A stretch of 64,000 nt of DNA from Phoenix dactylifera (GCF_009389715.1 NC_052399.1:5086585-5150584); one strand, 5' to 3'. Shown: positions 1-12,710, counted from the first letter of the stretch. Program-made: numbers and translations. Notes: generated from the letters alone by a model not told the origin.

Positions 1-582
1 TACTGTTAATCCAAATAGAGATCACTGGACAGTATTAGAAAGAATCCTTAGGTATTTTAAGGGTACCAAGTCTTATAGTTTGTACTTTAGTGGATTTTCT
101 ACTATTCTGGAAGGTTATAGTGATGCCAACTGGATCAGTGATACCTTAGATGTTAAATCTACCACATGATATGTTTTTCTTCTAGGAGGTGTTGCTGTGT
201 CTTGGAAGTCCACCAAACAAACCTTAATATCTAGAGGTATCATGAAGTCTGAACTGATAGCTTTAAATACCACTAGCACTGAGGCTGAGTGGCTCAGAGA
301 TCTACTTATAGATCTTCCTATAGATGAGTCACAGTTACCACCTGTTTCATTACATTGTGATTATAAATCTGCAACAGATAAGCGCAGCCAAGAAAATGCT
401 AATGTAAAAAATGAACATGCACTTAAAAGTGTGTCATAAATCATTAAGATATAATTAAAAAATAACGTTATTGCTTTAAATTTTGTAAAATCGGAAAATA
501 ATTTAGCTGATCAGCTTACAAAATATTTGTATAGAATAGTAGTTCTAGAGTCGTCAAAAGGGATGGGGCTTAGCCCATAAAG
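1..582 (+). pseudogene. Ty1/copia retrotransposon pol 3' end (RNase H), broken
   Basis: The reading frame starting at base 5 gives a copia RNase H region (VNPNRDHWTVLERILRYFKG, then GYSDANW, then [20 protein letters not shown]). An in-frame TGA at 167-169 and a second stop near 437 interrupt it. Downstream codons (LNFVKSENNLADQLTK, then ESSKGMGLSP) match the usual copia pol C-terminus. The element enters from the left edge, so gag, integrase and most of RT lie outside the window. It is a dead copy. Family identity is established knowledge of copia pol; the stops are seen directly. Confidence 0.88.
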
Positions 583-1122
583 ATAGATCACCACGGTGGG
601 AACCCAATCTTAAAAAGTTCAATGGGTAAAAACAAATCAGAGTGTGACTAAGAGGAACACTATTTTATATTTTTCTCATCCCTATGGCGCTAGTGCTTAT
701 AAATGCAAGCGGTAATATGAGTTTATTTGTATAATTCTTAATGAGTCCGAGATCTAAGAGGCAGGAGCCTTCTTGCTAGCTTTCTTATTAGGACTCACCT
801 ATATGTGCAGTCGTGATGCCGCGATTATGAAAAATAAGTGATTTTCTAAAAAAGTACATGAAAGATACCTGTGCATGGCCATATTAGCGCAACCCGCTTA
901 GAACCTAGATCGGGCTATATTATATGTGCTATTGATTTAATCTGAGCCATGGACCGAGGTTCAAGGTTAAGACCACCTTGGCTCCACAGATGTAATCAAC
1001 TGTCACTAAGTAAAGGTTCAAACCGAAAAGTACCTACACCTATTACATAATATAAAATATCCAGCATTTTATTTTGATTTTAAAATTATTTTTAAAAAAA
1101 TAAATAATTTTTTGTGGGGGAT
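583..1122 (+). other. Non-coding stretch between copia pol and LTR
   Basis: There is no ORF of note. The stretch ends in an A/T-rich run and a purine tract (TGTGGGGGATTG near 1113-1124) that looks like a polypurine tract priming plus-strand synthesis next to an LTR. Confidence 0.5.
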
Positions 1123-1600
1123 TGTGGAAAAAATTAAATGCGCATGGGGCCATTCTCGGGCCGCATGCGCAATAGCCAGCTGGCGCCCGCTGCGGTTTTC
1201 CTCCGCATAATTATTGCGGACGCGTCTGCAAAAATGACCAAAAAGCTCCTGACTAATACCCCTATATAAACCCCTTCATTTCATCCCTTTCAGGACACGA
1301 AAAATTAGAGAAAAATACCAAAAAAAATTTGGAGAAAAGTTTTTCCTCTTAGCCACTTCTGATTTTCATTTTTGCAATTCTATTTATTTTATTTTATTCT
1401 TTTTATTTCGTTCTTCGCTGGATCTGCAAGTTCGATCGGATTCGATTTAGCTTGTTCCGAGACGTACCGAAGAAGAAGTTTAGGGTCGTCGTATCTCTAA
1501 AGAGAATTGTCAGGAGACCCGTACGTGGGGGCAAATACTTTTTTGGGATAATGTCTACGCGCTTCGACCTGCCTTCAATCAAGCTATTTCCTCTAACTTT
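1123..1600 (+). mobile_element. Probable 3' LTR of the copia element
   Basis: It starts with TGTGGAAAAAATT directly after the purine tract, as an LTR should start with TG. It holds a TATA-like CTATATAAA at 1262-1270 followed by a pyrimidine-rich leader. The 3' border is not clear: I see no confident CA end or target duplication, so the end given is approximate. Without the 5' LTR in the window it cannot be checked by self-comparison. Confidence 0.55.
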
Positions 1601-2087
1601 TATTTTAAATTTAATATTAGTAGATTTGTAGTATTTGCAATTTTATGATTTAAATATATTAAATGAATAGGTTTATTTTGTGCTAGAATAGATTTCTTTT
1701 TTGCTAAAATAGAATTATTTTGATGCCAAATAATATATACATATATTATTTCTTTTAAAATTTTTTACTATTTGTAATTTTTAGATTTATTTGTTTATTT
1801 AGATAATATATTGCTAACAGAAAATATATCGAATTTTCCTCTCTTCTAAACTTCCGCTTGCTCATCTCTTACAATTTTTAATATTATTCCACTTATGAAG
1901 CATTCCAAGCTGAAGTAGTTGTAGCAAATAACTATTGTAATCCGGATACTAGTATATGGCCATATGGATGCTATATTTCAAATACGAGATATTCCAATCC
2001 CAGGTAGTTTTTGCAAAAAGCAAAATTAATCAAGCAACTAGTATTGGCAACATGCTAAGTTGCTAACAATTCTAGATGGCTTATCTG
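1601..2087. other. AT-rich intergenic DNA
   Basis: No gene or recognisable repeat was seen; it may include the tail of the copia LTR. Confidence 0.4.
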
Positions 2088-2521
2088 AAAAGTGGCAGAA
2101 TTGCCACCAAGGTGGTAGTCCAGTTGGAACGGGGCGTTTACTTCTAACCAAGTGGTTCCAGGTTCGAAATGCATGGGCGTCGATTAAATTTGGAGACCGT
2201 ATGCCCCGCGCCTGGACACGGGGTCTAGAAGTGCTACTGGTCGGCTGGTAGCCTGGGTGGTGCCAGGTGTGACGTACTCACACGAGGTACTCGTGCCAGA
2301 GCCCAGTAGGGTAATGAGCCGAGGCCACGGGTGGGGAGGGTATAAGTAATATATGGCTGGGGCCTGGTGAGCTGGGCCTATACCAAACGGTCATTCTGCC
2401 CGCATCGAACATGCTCCTGGCGGGAGGAGGGCCCAGTGTGGGGCTGCTACGCGGGGGTGGGCTTGTCCCTTCCTCCCCTCTTCCTCTTTTTTTCAGAAAA
2501 AAAAAAAAAAGTGGCAGAATT
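2088..2521 (+). mobile_element. tRNA-derived SINE, copy 1, with target-site duplication
   Basis: A perfect direct repeat containing GTGGCAGAATT flanks the unit (2088-2102 and 2507-2521, counting shared A residues). The body is about 2103-2510. Pol III promoter boxes are visible: box A TAGTCCAGTTGG at 2116-2127 and box B GGTTCGAAATGC at 2161-2172, about one tRNA spacing apart. The 3' end is a pyrimidine-rich block (CCCTTCCTCCCC...TTTTTTT) then an A tail of about 14. A related copy lies at 34390-34735. Boxes and duplication are seen; the class follows from known SINE structure. Confidence 0.9.
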
Positions 2522-3059
2522 ATGTTCATGATTATTTCTATTGGGTATTTACATCAAAAAAGATTATTTCCATTAGGCGTTGCATGGAAGAGCTTATCCG
2601 TCCCGATCCAAATGTTATCTGCGGGCCCTGCCGTTTACGAGCGTAGGCCACCAGTTTTAAAGTCTACTGACCGACCATCAACCATCAGGTGATAGAACGA
2701 AGTGAATTAGGGATGAGATGTTGACATCCAGGGGACCAGCACCCAGTTCATCTTGTCTTTGAATTTCTTAACATGATGTTCAGAAATTTGTCCAGTCCGA
2801 AGATATGTATGGATTGGACGGCTAATTTGCTAAGTATAAATTACTTGATCATATACTGTATGTATTAGCAAATATAATTCATGACCACGCAGAGGAAGAA
2901 ACTCAAAATTTTGGAACAAGAGAAAGGAACTCGAGGAAAAGAAAAGTCTCACAGATGGATACGACGGCTTGACAAGAAAGAATAGAAAAATATCGGCGAA
3001 CATTCTCACGGATGACGCTTTATATTTTTTCTTTTAAGTCACATAACAGGCAGTCTTAT
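2522..3059. other. Intergenic DNA
   Basis: No supported gene or RNA was found. Confidence 0.4.
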
Positions 3060-3322
3060 TGTCACGCCCCGAACCCGTCACTTGGATTGATTACATGATA
3101 CCGCCGCATGAGCTCTAGAGTGATGCCATAGAGAACATACAAGGCCTAAAATAAACAAATATCCAATAATTCAACAATGAATAGTCGAATAATCTAACTA
3201 GATAAACCATCATAATCAAATTGGTTCTATTATAAGATTTTCAAATGTTCATCGGTATCGGAAAATAAACTGGCTAACTAACTCATAATTCTAATGTTCG
3301 AACTCCACGCCCAACCCATCCG

Positions 3323-4604
3323 TAGGGGGAATGGGTCAGGTCGGATCGGGCTTGAGTGACCCCGACCCAACCTGTTTCTTTTTCTAGTCCTAATTTTGGA
3401 TCCGAACCCGACCTATTTGAAGATTGGGTCGGATCGGATCCACGGCTATAATTTTTGATCCAACAGGTAACTCAAGTCGGGTCGGGTCCATATATAACCC
3501 AGACCCGATCCAAAAAAAATCAGGTTCGGTCGTGTTCGGGTCGAATTCGGGTCGGATCTGGGTCGAGTCCGGGTCAACAACAAGGGGGGCGGACGGAGGG
3601 ATTGAAGGCGCAGCCCGTGACTTTGTCAACAACAACGTTGCAGTCTTTGATGGGTTCTTAGGGATCGAAGACCTGAAGGAGGGTCTCGCGTGTGGCGTCC
3701 CAACCGAGGCCGTGGATGAAGATCTTGAGGTGGGAGACGTCATGATCAGCGACGACATGGATGCAGGCGAGGAGGTCAGGGTCGGCAACGGCGACGTCAA
3801 GAAGAAAGCCGATGAGCTGGTCCTTGGTGTAGGGCTCGAGGAGGCGGTGGAGGTGGTCAGGGGTGGGCAAGCCGGAGGAGTTGTCATCGGAGCCCCCACC
3901 GCAACCCCAACCGCCGGAGGTGCTACCACTTTCGGCGCCGAAGAGGATGAAGTCGTGGTCGTGGGTGGCGGTGACGGTGGGGTGGTTCTGCTTCGTCTTG
4001 GGCTTGAGGCCAAGCTTTGCCTTCGACTTTCCCATGGCTAGATGGATTCGAGAGAGAGTTAGGGTTTTGGAGACAAGCGGGGTAGGGGAGAAGGAGAGGG
4101 GAAAAGGATAAGATGCTGCACAAAAACAAGGGCGAAGGAGAGGAGAAGGAGAGGGTTTTGAGCTTTGCCTCTTCCCCCGCACAAAAACATCCCCCCGCAC
4201 TAGCTCTTTTCCTTGAAAAATGCTTTAGAAGGTATCTCAAAAGTAGATGGCAATTGATAGAGCCATCTCCTCGGTACTCGTACTCGTGAGTCCTTGGATA
4301 CAGAGGCGGGGAAAAGGTTGCGGGAAGAGTCGGAGCGACTTGGGCCTATAGGCTGCGGCCTAGGCCTATGAGCCAGCAAGTCCAAATGAGTAATCCAGAT
4401 TCAGATCAGGTCATGAATAAACGTTCCAAAATTTAGCCAAAAACTAATGGATCAGATCAGATCCGAATCGTGTCTAGATTTATTAAACCCAGATCCGATT
4501 TGAAAAATAAAATAGGTCCAATTTTAGAATCCAACTTAGCATTATGGGTCCTTTAAAATAGGTCGGATCGAGTCATGGGTCAACCCGACCCATTTGCAGT
4601 CTCA
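3323..4604 (-). mobile_element. Non-autonomous TIR transposon carrying a UBA2 gene piece (Pack-type)
   Basis: ACCCATCCG occurs immediately left (3314-3322) and right (4604-4612) of the unit, giving an 8- or 9-bp target duplication. The left end TAGGGGGAATGGGTC and the reverse complement of the right end (TGAGACTGCAAATGGGTC) share AATGGGTC. Subterminal zones on both sides are packed with GGGTC/GATCC words, as in plant hAT and Mutator non-autonomous elements. An 8-bp duplication would suit hAT and a 9-bp one Mutator; I cannot decide. The core holds a fragment of a host gene. Confidence 0.72.
3605..4035 (-). pseudogene. Truncated UBP1-associated protein 2 (UBA2)-like RNA-binding protein fragment
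   Basis: From ATG at 4035 the frame reads MGKSKAKLGLKPK, later LLEPYTKDQLIGFLLD and HLKIFIHGLGWDATRETL. These match the N-terminus and start of the first RRM of the UBA2A/B/C family, nuclear proteins that bind U-rich RNA. At the expected YG of RNP-rich text there is a stop (about 3655-3657), after which KDCNVVVDKVTG continues in the same frame and homology ends in transposon sequence. So only about 140 codons are kept, with one stop. The GC-rich DNA 4040-4330 may be captured 5' leader. Not expected to be functional. Confidence 0.8.
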
Positions 4605-5899
4605 CCCATCCGAAACTATGCATCCTAGGACTCCAAAAAAAGAAGAAAAATGTGGTGCGAGCTTTATAGCCAAATAAAAATTTCACACAATCACACCAAT
4701 ATAAATATAGTAAATTTAAAATAAGGATTAACTACAAATATCATCAAAATGCAGACAAAAATCATAAAGCCTTATACTGATTATTCAACATAGCTCAAAA
4801 AAATATATATATAAATATGCATCCATAAATGTATGTCATCAAACATATAACCCCTTCCAGAAAATATGTAAGATGTTATCATACAGTATATTTTTATTTT
4901 TAATCTTTAATTTTTATCCAGATTTTCGATCGACCGTTATCTTTCTGATTTGGACTATTTATGGTCACACTTTAGCCCGTAACTGGCAAACCATAATTCT
5001 ACGCTTCGGCCTGTAGTGGAAAACCAGAATATCTGCACTTCGGCCTGTGGTGGCAAACTGATATGTCACGATTTAGCAATCTATAATATGTCTAGTCTAA
5101 ATTCTTCTGTTTATCAATCAAATTATTCAATTTCATTTATATTTAGAAAAATATATTTTCATATTATATTTCATGCACAAATTCCACAATAATCAATATC
5201 ATATCCCAACACCCAAAACCATAATCCAAGTAGCCATAATCACCAATATTTAATATATCTATATATTAACGAAATATATATGCCAAAAATCATTAAGTAG
5301 TCATATAGAAAACAATGCAAATCCCAAATCATCAACACATGTTACAAAATATATATTATCCATAAAGGTGATTATGTACAGAACATCTTATCTCAGACTC
5401 AAACACTGGGTATACTGATTCTCTCCTTGATCTAGGAACTCAAGGGCAACGTGGTCTGCTCGACACCTTCTTGCCCAGTCAATTGTCCCACTACAAGATC
5501 AGGCCTAATTATCAAAGTAACCACAATAACCACGATCAATGGTACGAAATTATAGAATAATATTAAATTTTAACATTGCCTACCCGAACCCTCAGGTCGC
5601 ACAATGCCGACTCGAGACCTCTAATCGCACAATATCAGCTGAGACCCCTCCTACTGGTCAACTCGGGTTTATCCAAATATTTGGATCCTCTCTAGTCTTA
5701 AAATATCTACAGAGAGAAAGAGCGCTAAAAAGAGAAACATTGGAGAGAGAGAGCAAGAGAGAGAAAGAGAGAAACAAGAGGGAGAGAAAGAAGAGAGAGC
5801 ATTGGGATCGGCGATGTTGCCCGGCTTATTCAGCCCGGCTCATAGCCGAGACTAGACTGTGGCTGGGTGTGGAGGTTTGGGCTACACTAGAGGGTTGCT

Positions 5900-6937
5900 C
5901 TTTTCCTCTAGAAGGTGGCCTTGGCGCGGTTGCCGACATGCTCAATGCTGTGTAGACGTGGTATGAGCCTTTCCCCCTCATGTCCGGACTGTGGGGCGGA
6001 CGAGTCGGTAGATCATGTTCTATTCCACTGCGTATGGGCGAGAGTTGTTTGGAATTTGACTGGGATCCCGGGGGATACCTGGAGGAGTGGGGTTTTTTTC
6101 CTGGAGAAGGTTCGGCTTTGGGCTGGTGCTCCTCAGATGCGGGGATTGGCTATTAGGGCGTCTTGTACAGCGTACTAAATATGGCTAGCCAGGAATGCCC
6201 AGGTGTTTGGTGAGCGCCGGCTGTCCCTACGATTCGTGATGGAGCGGGTCTGTGCTCAGACGACAAAGATTATCCAGGTAGAGCCAGCTCATAGACCTTT
6301 GATAGCTCGGGACATCTGGGGATCCCACATTGCTTCGGCAGCTCCACACAGGGTATTCTTTACCTGGGAGCCCCCACCCCCGAGTTTCCTCAAGGTCAAT
6401 TTTGATAGCTCTGTCTTGGATGGTGGTAGGAGGGGAGGGGCCGGATTCGTTATTAGGGACCCGAGGTCTGATGTGGTGGCAGCAGGAGGCCGTCAGATTT
6501 TTGATATTTCTGTTCCAGGGGCAAAGTTGCGAGCGGCCTGGATGGGCCTGTCCTACGCGCGGCGGGTACTTCGGGCGAGCTCGGTTCTTCTGGAGGGTAA
6601 TTCAGCTACGGTGATTAGTTGGATCCGTAGGGGCCCGGTTAGTCACGGAGGTGCTCATCCTCTGCTTCACGACATTTGGATGATGGTGAGAGAGGGGGTC
6701 ACGCTACAGGCTATGCATGTATATCATGAGGCCAATGGGGGCGGCCGACTGGGTGGCCGCGTTTATTGCGAGCCACTCTGGAGGCACCCTATGGGCTGAG
6801 AAGAGAGAGATGCCCGGAGCACTTCGGGACATTTTGTATTCTGACTCTTTAGGGTGTATTTGTATCTGTGATATATGAAATGCCCGCTTTAGCAAAAAAA
6901 AAAAAAAGAAAAAAAAAAGAAAAAAAAGAAGAAGAAG
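5900..6937 (+). pseudogene. 5'-truncated LINE: RT zinc-binding tail, RNase H and poly(A)
   Basis: The first part (about 5950-6180) reads CPDCGADESVDHVLFHCVWAR, the CxxC-HxxxC zinc-binding region after a plant LINE reverse transcriptase. A stop follows at 6176-6178. The next frame (6203-6799) is RNase H-like: FLKVNFDSSVLDGGRRGG, then AGFVIRD and SATVISWIRRG. A small frameshift near 6735 moves ADWVAAFIASHSGG out of frame. The copy ends in a mixed A-rich tail (6894-6937), the mark of target-primed insertion. It is dead because of the truncation, stop and frameshift. Confidence 0.87.
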
Positions 6938-7248
6938 TTGTGGCCAACCACCCCCCCCTCCCCATGGCAGTGGCCTCCGATAACAACGGTAGCAACAACA
7001 GCCGCCACCTTAGGCAGCAGCAACGCCCTTAGCGGCGATAGCCAACCGGACGTGAAGAAGAAGATAAAAATAGAAGAGAAGAGGGCTTTCCCTTCTCGGC
7101 CAAAATTCGGCAGCCAACAACTCTAATCAGGCCATCAAAGGTGGTCTTTGGGGTCGTAAAAGAGAAGGAGAAGAAAAGTCAGGGGTCAATACCTCAACCC
7201 CAATAAGAAATCGACGGTAATACAGGAAAATTTTTCAGCTGGAATCAA
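6938..7248. other. Intergenic DNA between LINE and MITE
   Basis: It contains GCN-like trinucleotide text (about 6980-7035) but no supported gene. Confidence 0.35.
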
Positions 7249-7729
7249 GGGCTCGTTTGGTTCGCGGGAAGTATTTTCCCTCCTAGGAATATGATTCCTG
7301 GGAATCAGATTCCTAGGAAGAGGATACCTAGGAAAGTACTTTTGACATGTTTGGTTAACCATGGGAAAGTGACTAATTTCCAAAGTACTTATGTTTGGTT
7401 GACCATCCACTTTCCTAGGAAAGTTATGTATAATTCCTATTATGCCCTTAATAAAAATTAGGTCTTTAATGCCTCTTTAATGCTTCTTTAATGCTGAAGG
7501 GTTTTTTTGGGAAAAAATAAAAAAGGAGTGATTCCCACCTCATGGGAAAGTAACTTTCCCATGTTTCTCATGGGAAAGACTTTCCCATGAAATGTGGGAA
7601 TCATATTCCCATGGGAATACAACTTTCCCATCTCTCTCCTTTGAAAACTCCAACCAAACAAGAGGCATTTCATTACTTTCCCGTTGACCACACTTTCCTC
7701 CTTCGTTTTCCTGCGAACCAAACGAGCCC
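7249..7729. mobile_element. PIF/Harbinger (Tourist-type) MITE
   Basis: Terminal inverted repeats GGGCTCGTTTGGTTCGCGGG (left) and the reverse complement of CCTGCGAACCAAACGAGCCC (right) bound a 481-bp unit. A 3-bp CAA lies outside each end (7246-7248 and 7730-7732). The interior is non-coding and repeats words such as CATGGGAAAGT and its complement, so it would fold. The terminal sequence and 3-bp duplication are typical of Tourist-like MITEs. Confidence 0.85.
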
Positions 7730-7732
7730 CAA

Positions 7733-10700
7733 AGGGAAACTTGACGAAATCACCGGTGACTGATCGAGAATGAGAGGCAATGCAAAAAGGGAAAGCGGAG
7801 TGCCTTTTTATAGGCTCAATCTAGTGTTCCAATGAGCCCTAGACTCTGCGTGCCTAACAGAGTTTGTAAAGAAGTCACACTCCTTTCGGAAGTTAGCTCA
7901 AAAAGACTCACAAATTGCTAGGAGTGAAAATGGATCAGCTAATATCTAATCCATTCTGTATCTTAATTTATTTGCAAAACAAGTATAAACATGAGCATTC
8001 CAGTAATGTCTGTATCTAAGTCTGCAACTTTATTTTCATGCATAATATTTCTTTTTTTAAAAAAAAATCGTGATGAAATAATATTTCGCTGCATGCCCAT
8101 AACTGAATAATAGGCTGGTACCAATTTTTCTACACTACGTCCACCCTATATATTGAAGGCTTACTTTAGCCAAACTTGAACACCCACCTCCCTGCCCAGG
8201 TAGCAAAAGATAGATACTATTTGAGCAAACGCTCGGTAGTCCTTATACTAAAAAATTGAGAGAATAATTAATAAAAAAAGTATGGAGTTGGTTGCCACAG
8301 CATTAATTTAGTCCCTAGATATATTAGTGTCTACAAAAAAAATAAAGAACAATATTTCATTTGTTTGGTCCTTCCAGGCTATGCTATAATATGGCAATAT
8401 ATAAAGCAGGCCTTTCGACATCGAAGCTTACGCGTTGATCTTAATTTACAATAGCTAGCTGATGAACGAGGCCCATAGTAGCGTTGTTCACGTTCCAGAT
8501 TCCCATAATTATTCTATTCAAGTTTTGCTCTAGTGCATATATTTTTTCTCTCTTAGAGATCCGTATATTTTGATTGAATGGTCCAAGAAACTATAAGAAT
8601 CTAAACTGGTTGTCCTCCATATGGTATCGTAGCTTGTTTTCTTTTATTTTTTTATGCCAGGTATTTTTTTAGCAGCTTTTGGAACGTAGCCTTTCATCTT
8701 TGCCTCCTGGGGGTTAGGTGGGCTACATTTCAATGCTAATTAAGTCTATCGGGCTTTCAACTTCTTTGGTTCTGGACCAGAAGAAGGGCCTAGTGGTTGT
8801 TGGTCATAAAGGCCTGCCAGGCTAGATTTGAACCAACTTGTCCATTCAAAATCTTAAGATAAATGTTGTTGTAATATATTTATATATATACAAAGCAGAT
8901 ATTTGTAGTTTTTATGATCTGAGACTTGTCCTAGTAGTTCTTTCTAAGTATTGGGATCTAGATAATTATAAACGAGTAAATCTTTCTCCCATTTTCTCAT
9001 TAAAAAAAAATCGTTTTTAGTACTTGACAAATTAAAGGGCTGAAAACCATAATATGTATGTACAAATAAAGGATTCTTGAAGCATGTTGATCAATCATCA
9101 TTGTACAAATAAAATTATGCAGGTCACTGTTATTGATGCTCTTCCAATGTTCATTTGGCTTTGAGTGAATATTTTCATATAATTCTGAGTTGGCAAAAGA
9201 GACAAAAGACCACGATCAAATCTTCTTGCCAAAATATTTATAGTTCCAATTAGAGCAACCAGGGTGGCACCAGACTCTTACCAAGCTACACATGAATGTT
9301 ACTAAATTGTTATGATTATTGGAATTTTGACTCTATCCGTATGCATTTCCAATCACTTGCCATCTTTATTTTTTTAGTAACCTAATAATATCATGGTAAA
9401 TGACTAACCTTTCATGTACTTAACTAGAATTTGTTTTGTTTTGTTTAAAAAAAACATATTGCAATGGAAAATTATATATTGAGAACTTTTGATGCCAAAT
9501 TCCTATATTAATTGCAATAGTTAGCTCTCAAGGACAATATATATGGATGACCAAAATATAAGGAGAATGCATACTCAAGTACCACCATAAATTAATTCAT
9601 ACCCAAGTACCACCATAAACTTAACCTTTTTCTCAAAAAAAAGAAAAAGAAAAGGGGAGAGAAAAAAAATCGCCATCACTTAGTTCGTTCAATGAGAAAT
9701 TGAAAATTCTACTCATAGCAGCGTTAGGATGAAGCCTTTTTTTTGCTAATGTTGACTACTCAAGGAATAATATGGTTTGTGTGAAAACTCTCAAACTTGT
9801 ACTTTAGTTTTATTGTTTTTTATTGTTGTCAAAAGATGTTCACAGCATGGACATGCAACAATTGACTAGACTTACAGAAGCACAATTCCTCTCTAAATGT
9901 CAAAGGTCAAAGTGCACCAAAGTATGTCGATATATATATTTAGCCGAAACCAGTAGTTGTGATGAATTTACTTTGTCCGATGAAGCCGTGATCAAAGGAA
10001 GACCAGCTGCTGGCTTTGTTCACGGTCGCAACTTCAGAACATATATATATATATGTATGGCCGGCACCATTTCGTTCAGGGTCAGGGGTCATGACCCCAT
10101 CAAATGATGTGGATCTCAATCTATATTGTAGATAATGAAAGGTTTCAACGAAGTGATCACACATGCCATCAGTAATAGATTTACACAGGTCGTACTTTTC
10201 AGGTACCCATGACACCAACGTGTATGACATTGGTTTGGATTGCTTGATTTCTTGGAACATGACTGACATCCTTTCTTTAGAGCATGGCATTCAAAAAATC
10301 ACTCAGTATGACAATAACTACGTAGTTTCCCACTTGCCGAAGCAGTTGCCATTCGACAATAGTTCTCCATTGAATCTAATGTTGTCGTGTTGAACTCAAT
10401 CTAAATGGATATGTAATTCTGGTAAGCTACCATCTTTTGCTAAAACAATATCATCAGATAATAAAATTATCTATACTTTGATTGCTGCTGCATTATTTTG
10501 TGAAGGACGATGCGGTCGTGCATAGCGTCGTATTTTGAACAAGGATTGGAGTGCATTTCTTGCAAGACTCTACTTGCCAATGTATTATGCACGCGAGAGA
10601 AATTATGTTTTAATCTGTCCTTGTTTAGTTTCTATGCACATTAAGCTAGCCTCCTTTAGCAAGAACGCACAATTTTAAGCTTTCAACATATACATTTTGT

Positions 10701-11005
10701 CAAACGTAGATTAATATTTCAAATAGATTATCAGAAAGAAGGGGGTATAGACTAAAAAGAAAAGAACAGAAAATACGCAAACAAGCGCGAGGAATTATGC
10801 TTTAACTTGTTCATGCTTATCCACAATAAACTAGCCGGCCCCTTCAAGGAAGAAACTAAATATACGGTACTTGTCCGGAAAGGAGCAAATCAAAAGATTA
10901 AAAGGGGAAAAGTCTCCATACTAATCCTACGTTTTTCTTTGCCTGCATATGATAATAGATAAATAAACCTAGTAGCCTAAGTAGATGCTATTAATTAGAG
11001 GGGGG

Positions 11006-11043
<38 letters not shown>

Positions 11044-12310
11044 TAGAGTCTAGCTTCTTCAAAGGAACATGAGAGAGACGGGTAAGATTGTTCCATCTTT
11101 CTCTAAAAAGTTTCCACTGACCAAAGTTGATCTTTGAAAATTTGAATGCCTCGATCTCTCTCGTGGGGAATGGCTACCTAACCTCGTGTTCGAAGGACCG
11201 GCAGAGCAGAACACGAGAATTCAGAAAGTGGCCAACCCAATTGCATAAAACAAAACACACCGCTTTAGGCTCATCAATCATGGAGCCCCAGATCTATCAT
11301 ATAATACAAGGTTTTTCCATGGGATCGATGCCTTTTTCTCATCAACTCACCTTGGTCCACATCCAAAGCAATCGGACTTCGTGTAGTAGTAAAACGTGTG
11401 CCGAACCGCAGGACGGCCATAGTATTCATGCGCGCGTTACGGCTGTACCTGAACTCGCCGCTTCGTTTGATGTCACGGTGGTGAAGACGTTGACCATGAA
11501 TTTTTTAGATGCTTGCAGAGAAAGCTAGATATTTTTTTTATACAATGGCCCCACCCACTAAATAATACTAAATATGTATAAGTGAATTAAAAAAAATAGC
11601 GAAGCGTGAAAAAAAGACCACTTGATTCTAAAAATAAAAAAAAATCAAAATGATGGAGGCGACTCGGTCGGCAGCACTGTTCTTCTCCGATAGATATAGG
11701 AGTCCGAAAGAAGCTGCACTCTCTCGATAGCCCACATATATCACGGAGCAACTCCGATCCGCCAATATCATTTTACCGGCCTCAAATTCTTTTGATCATT
11801 ATAGTCGAGTCTCTTTCAAGATGAATGCAGTCCGCGTCCAGAACAAACATCACATATATCATACCCTCTCACGCAGTTCTTAATTCTGCTCCAATGATAG
11901 TAATTAATGTCGAAGATACGTTAGCCTCCGGCTGTCACAAGTCTAGCGTTATGGTATCTGATAACAATGCTAGAATATCTTTTCTCTAATTAGAAAAACC
12001 TAAATCTGGCCTAGACTAGGGTTATGATTAAGATAATATTAAACCGGTTTCTCAATTTTTTTGGTACATAAACTATTTTCCTAATAGTCTGGAAGAATAT
12101 ATTAAATTCATGCAAATTTTAAGGGTTTGATTTTTTTTTCGTTTCATTTTCTATTAGATCCAAATGGTAAAGTTAGATCCTAAGTGATTTGGTTTTGTTC
12201 CCACGAGAATCATACCTCGCCAAAAACTATATTTGGCCCTCAACAAAGTAACAAACACCACGTCGTCATTCCCTGAATGAACCACTACGAGGCGCATAGC
12301 TAGCGCTGCC
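7733..12310. other. Intergenic DNA without a recognised gene
   Basis: I looked for genes on both strands and found none I can support. Open frames near 9940-10290 (minus), 10163-10393 (plus) and 11127-11528 (plus) have no family I recognise and no clear splice context. The stretch is AT-rich with short A/T runs and one dinucleotide repeat at 11010-11041. Confidence 0.5.
11010..11041. repeat. (AG)n microsatellite
   Basis: About 16 uninterrupted AG units, preceded by a G/A-rich run. Confidence 0.95.
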
Positions 12311-12322
12311 TCTACCGCGTAA

Positions 12323-12421
12323 CACGTGTCCAATGTGGCTTAATGGAGAAGAGATGAAAGGCTGAGAGCTGGCAGCCAGCTGGCACACACATGTTCCATC
12401 GTCATGTAATGATCACACGTG
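12323..12421. promoter_or_regulatory. Two G-box (CACGTG) sites upstream of the VQ gene
   Basis: CACGTG occurs at 12323-12328 and at 12416-12421, both inside ACACGTGT, the core of an ABA-responsive element bound by bZIP/bHLH factors. They lie about 500-590 bp before the VQ start codon. The motifs are seen; their use is inference. Confidence 0.5.
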
Positions 12422-12710
12422 TGAATATCCTTACCCCCGTTCCCTCTCACGCGCACCATGAAACCAAAACCCGTCTCTGTTAAGAATGCTATTTTTGGTT
12501 CGGATCCATATCCCAACCTTATCCACATGCAAAAACATACGTGTGAACTGCCTCCTTGGAAAGAGGGCGCGAACCCAACCGCCCACGATCCTCTCTCCCG
12601 CCATCCTCTCCCGCGTCAACATGTAACCTTCCCTCCAACTCCCTTTTACCAACGGCCTCCCCCTACAAACCCTGCAATCCCGCCACCACATCACGCTTAC
12701 CCTTTCTTTT

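Larger units (their letters stand above)
3060..5880 (+). mobile_element. Probable gypsy-type LTR fragment, split by a TIR element
   Basis: It begins TGTCACGCCCCGAACC, a spelling common at the start of plant gypsy LTRs. Internal repeats CTTCGGCCTG near 5003 and 5040 and a GA-rich leader-like stretch (about 5710-5800) fit an LTR. A gene-carrying TIR element (3323-4604) interrupts it. No internal gag-pol follows; a LINE begins near 5900 instead, so this is a solo or truncated LTR. The right border is a guess. Confidence 0.45.

Noticed and set aside
3424-4041. 205-aa plus-strand open frame
   Set aside because: It is the opposite strand of the UBA2 fragment, kept open by GC-rich codon bias.
8770-8840. 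Box B-like AGATTTGAACC (minus-strand GGTTCAAATCT) suggesting another SINE or tRNA
   Set aside because: No box A at the right spacing, no cloverleaf and no tail or duplication.
9940-10393. Open frames on both strands (116 aa minus, 76 aa plus)
   Set aside because: I recognised no domain, saw no exon borders that extend them, and they overlap each other. They may be part of an old gene fragment but cannot be supported.
11127-11528. 133-aa plus-strand open frame
   Set aside because: No recognisable domain, and the composition looks like random DNA.
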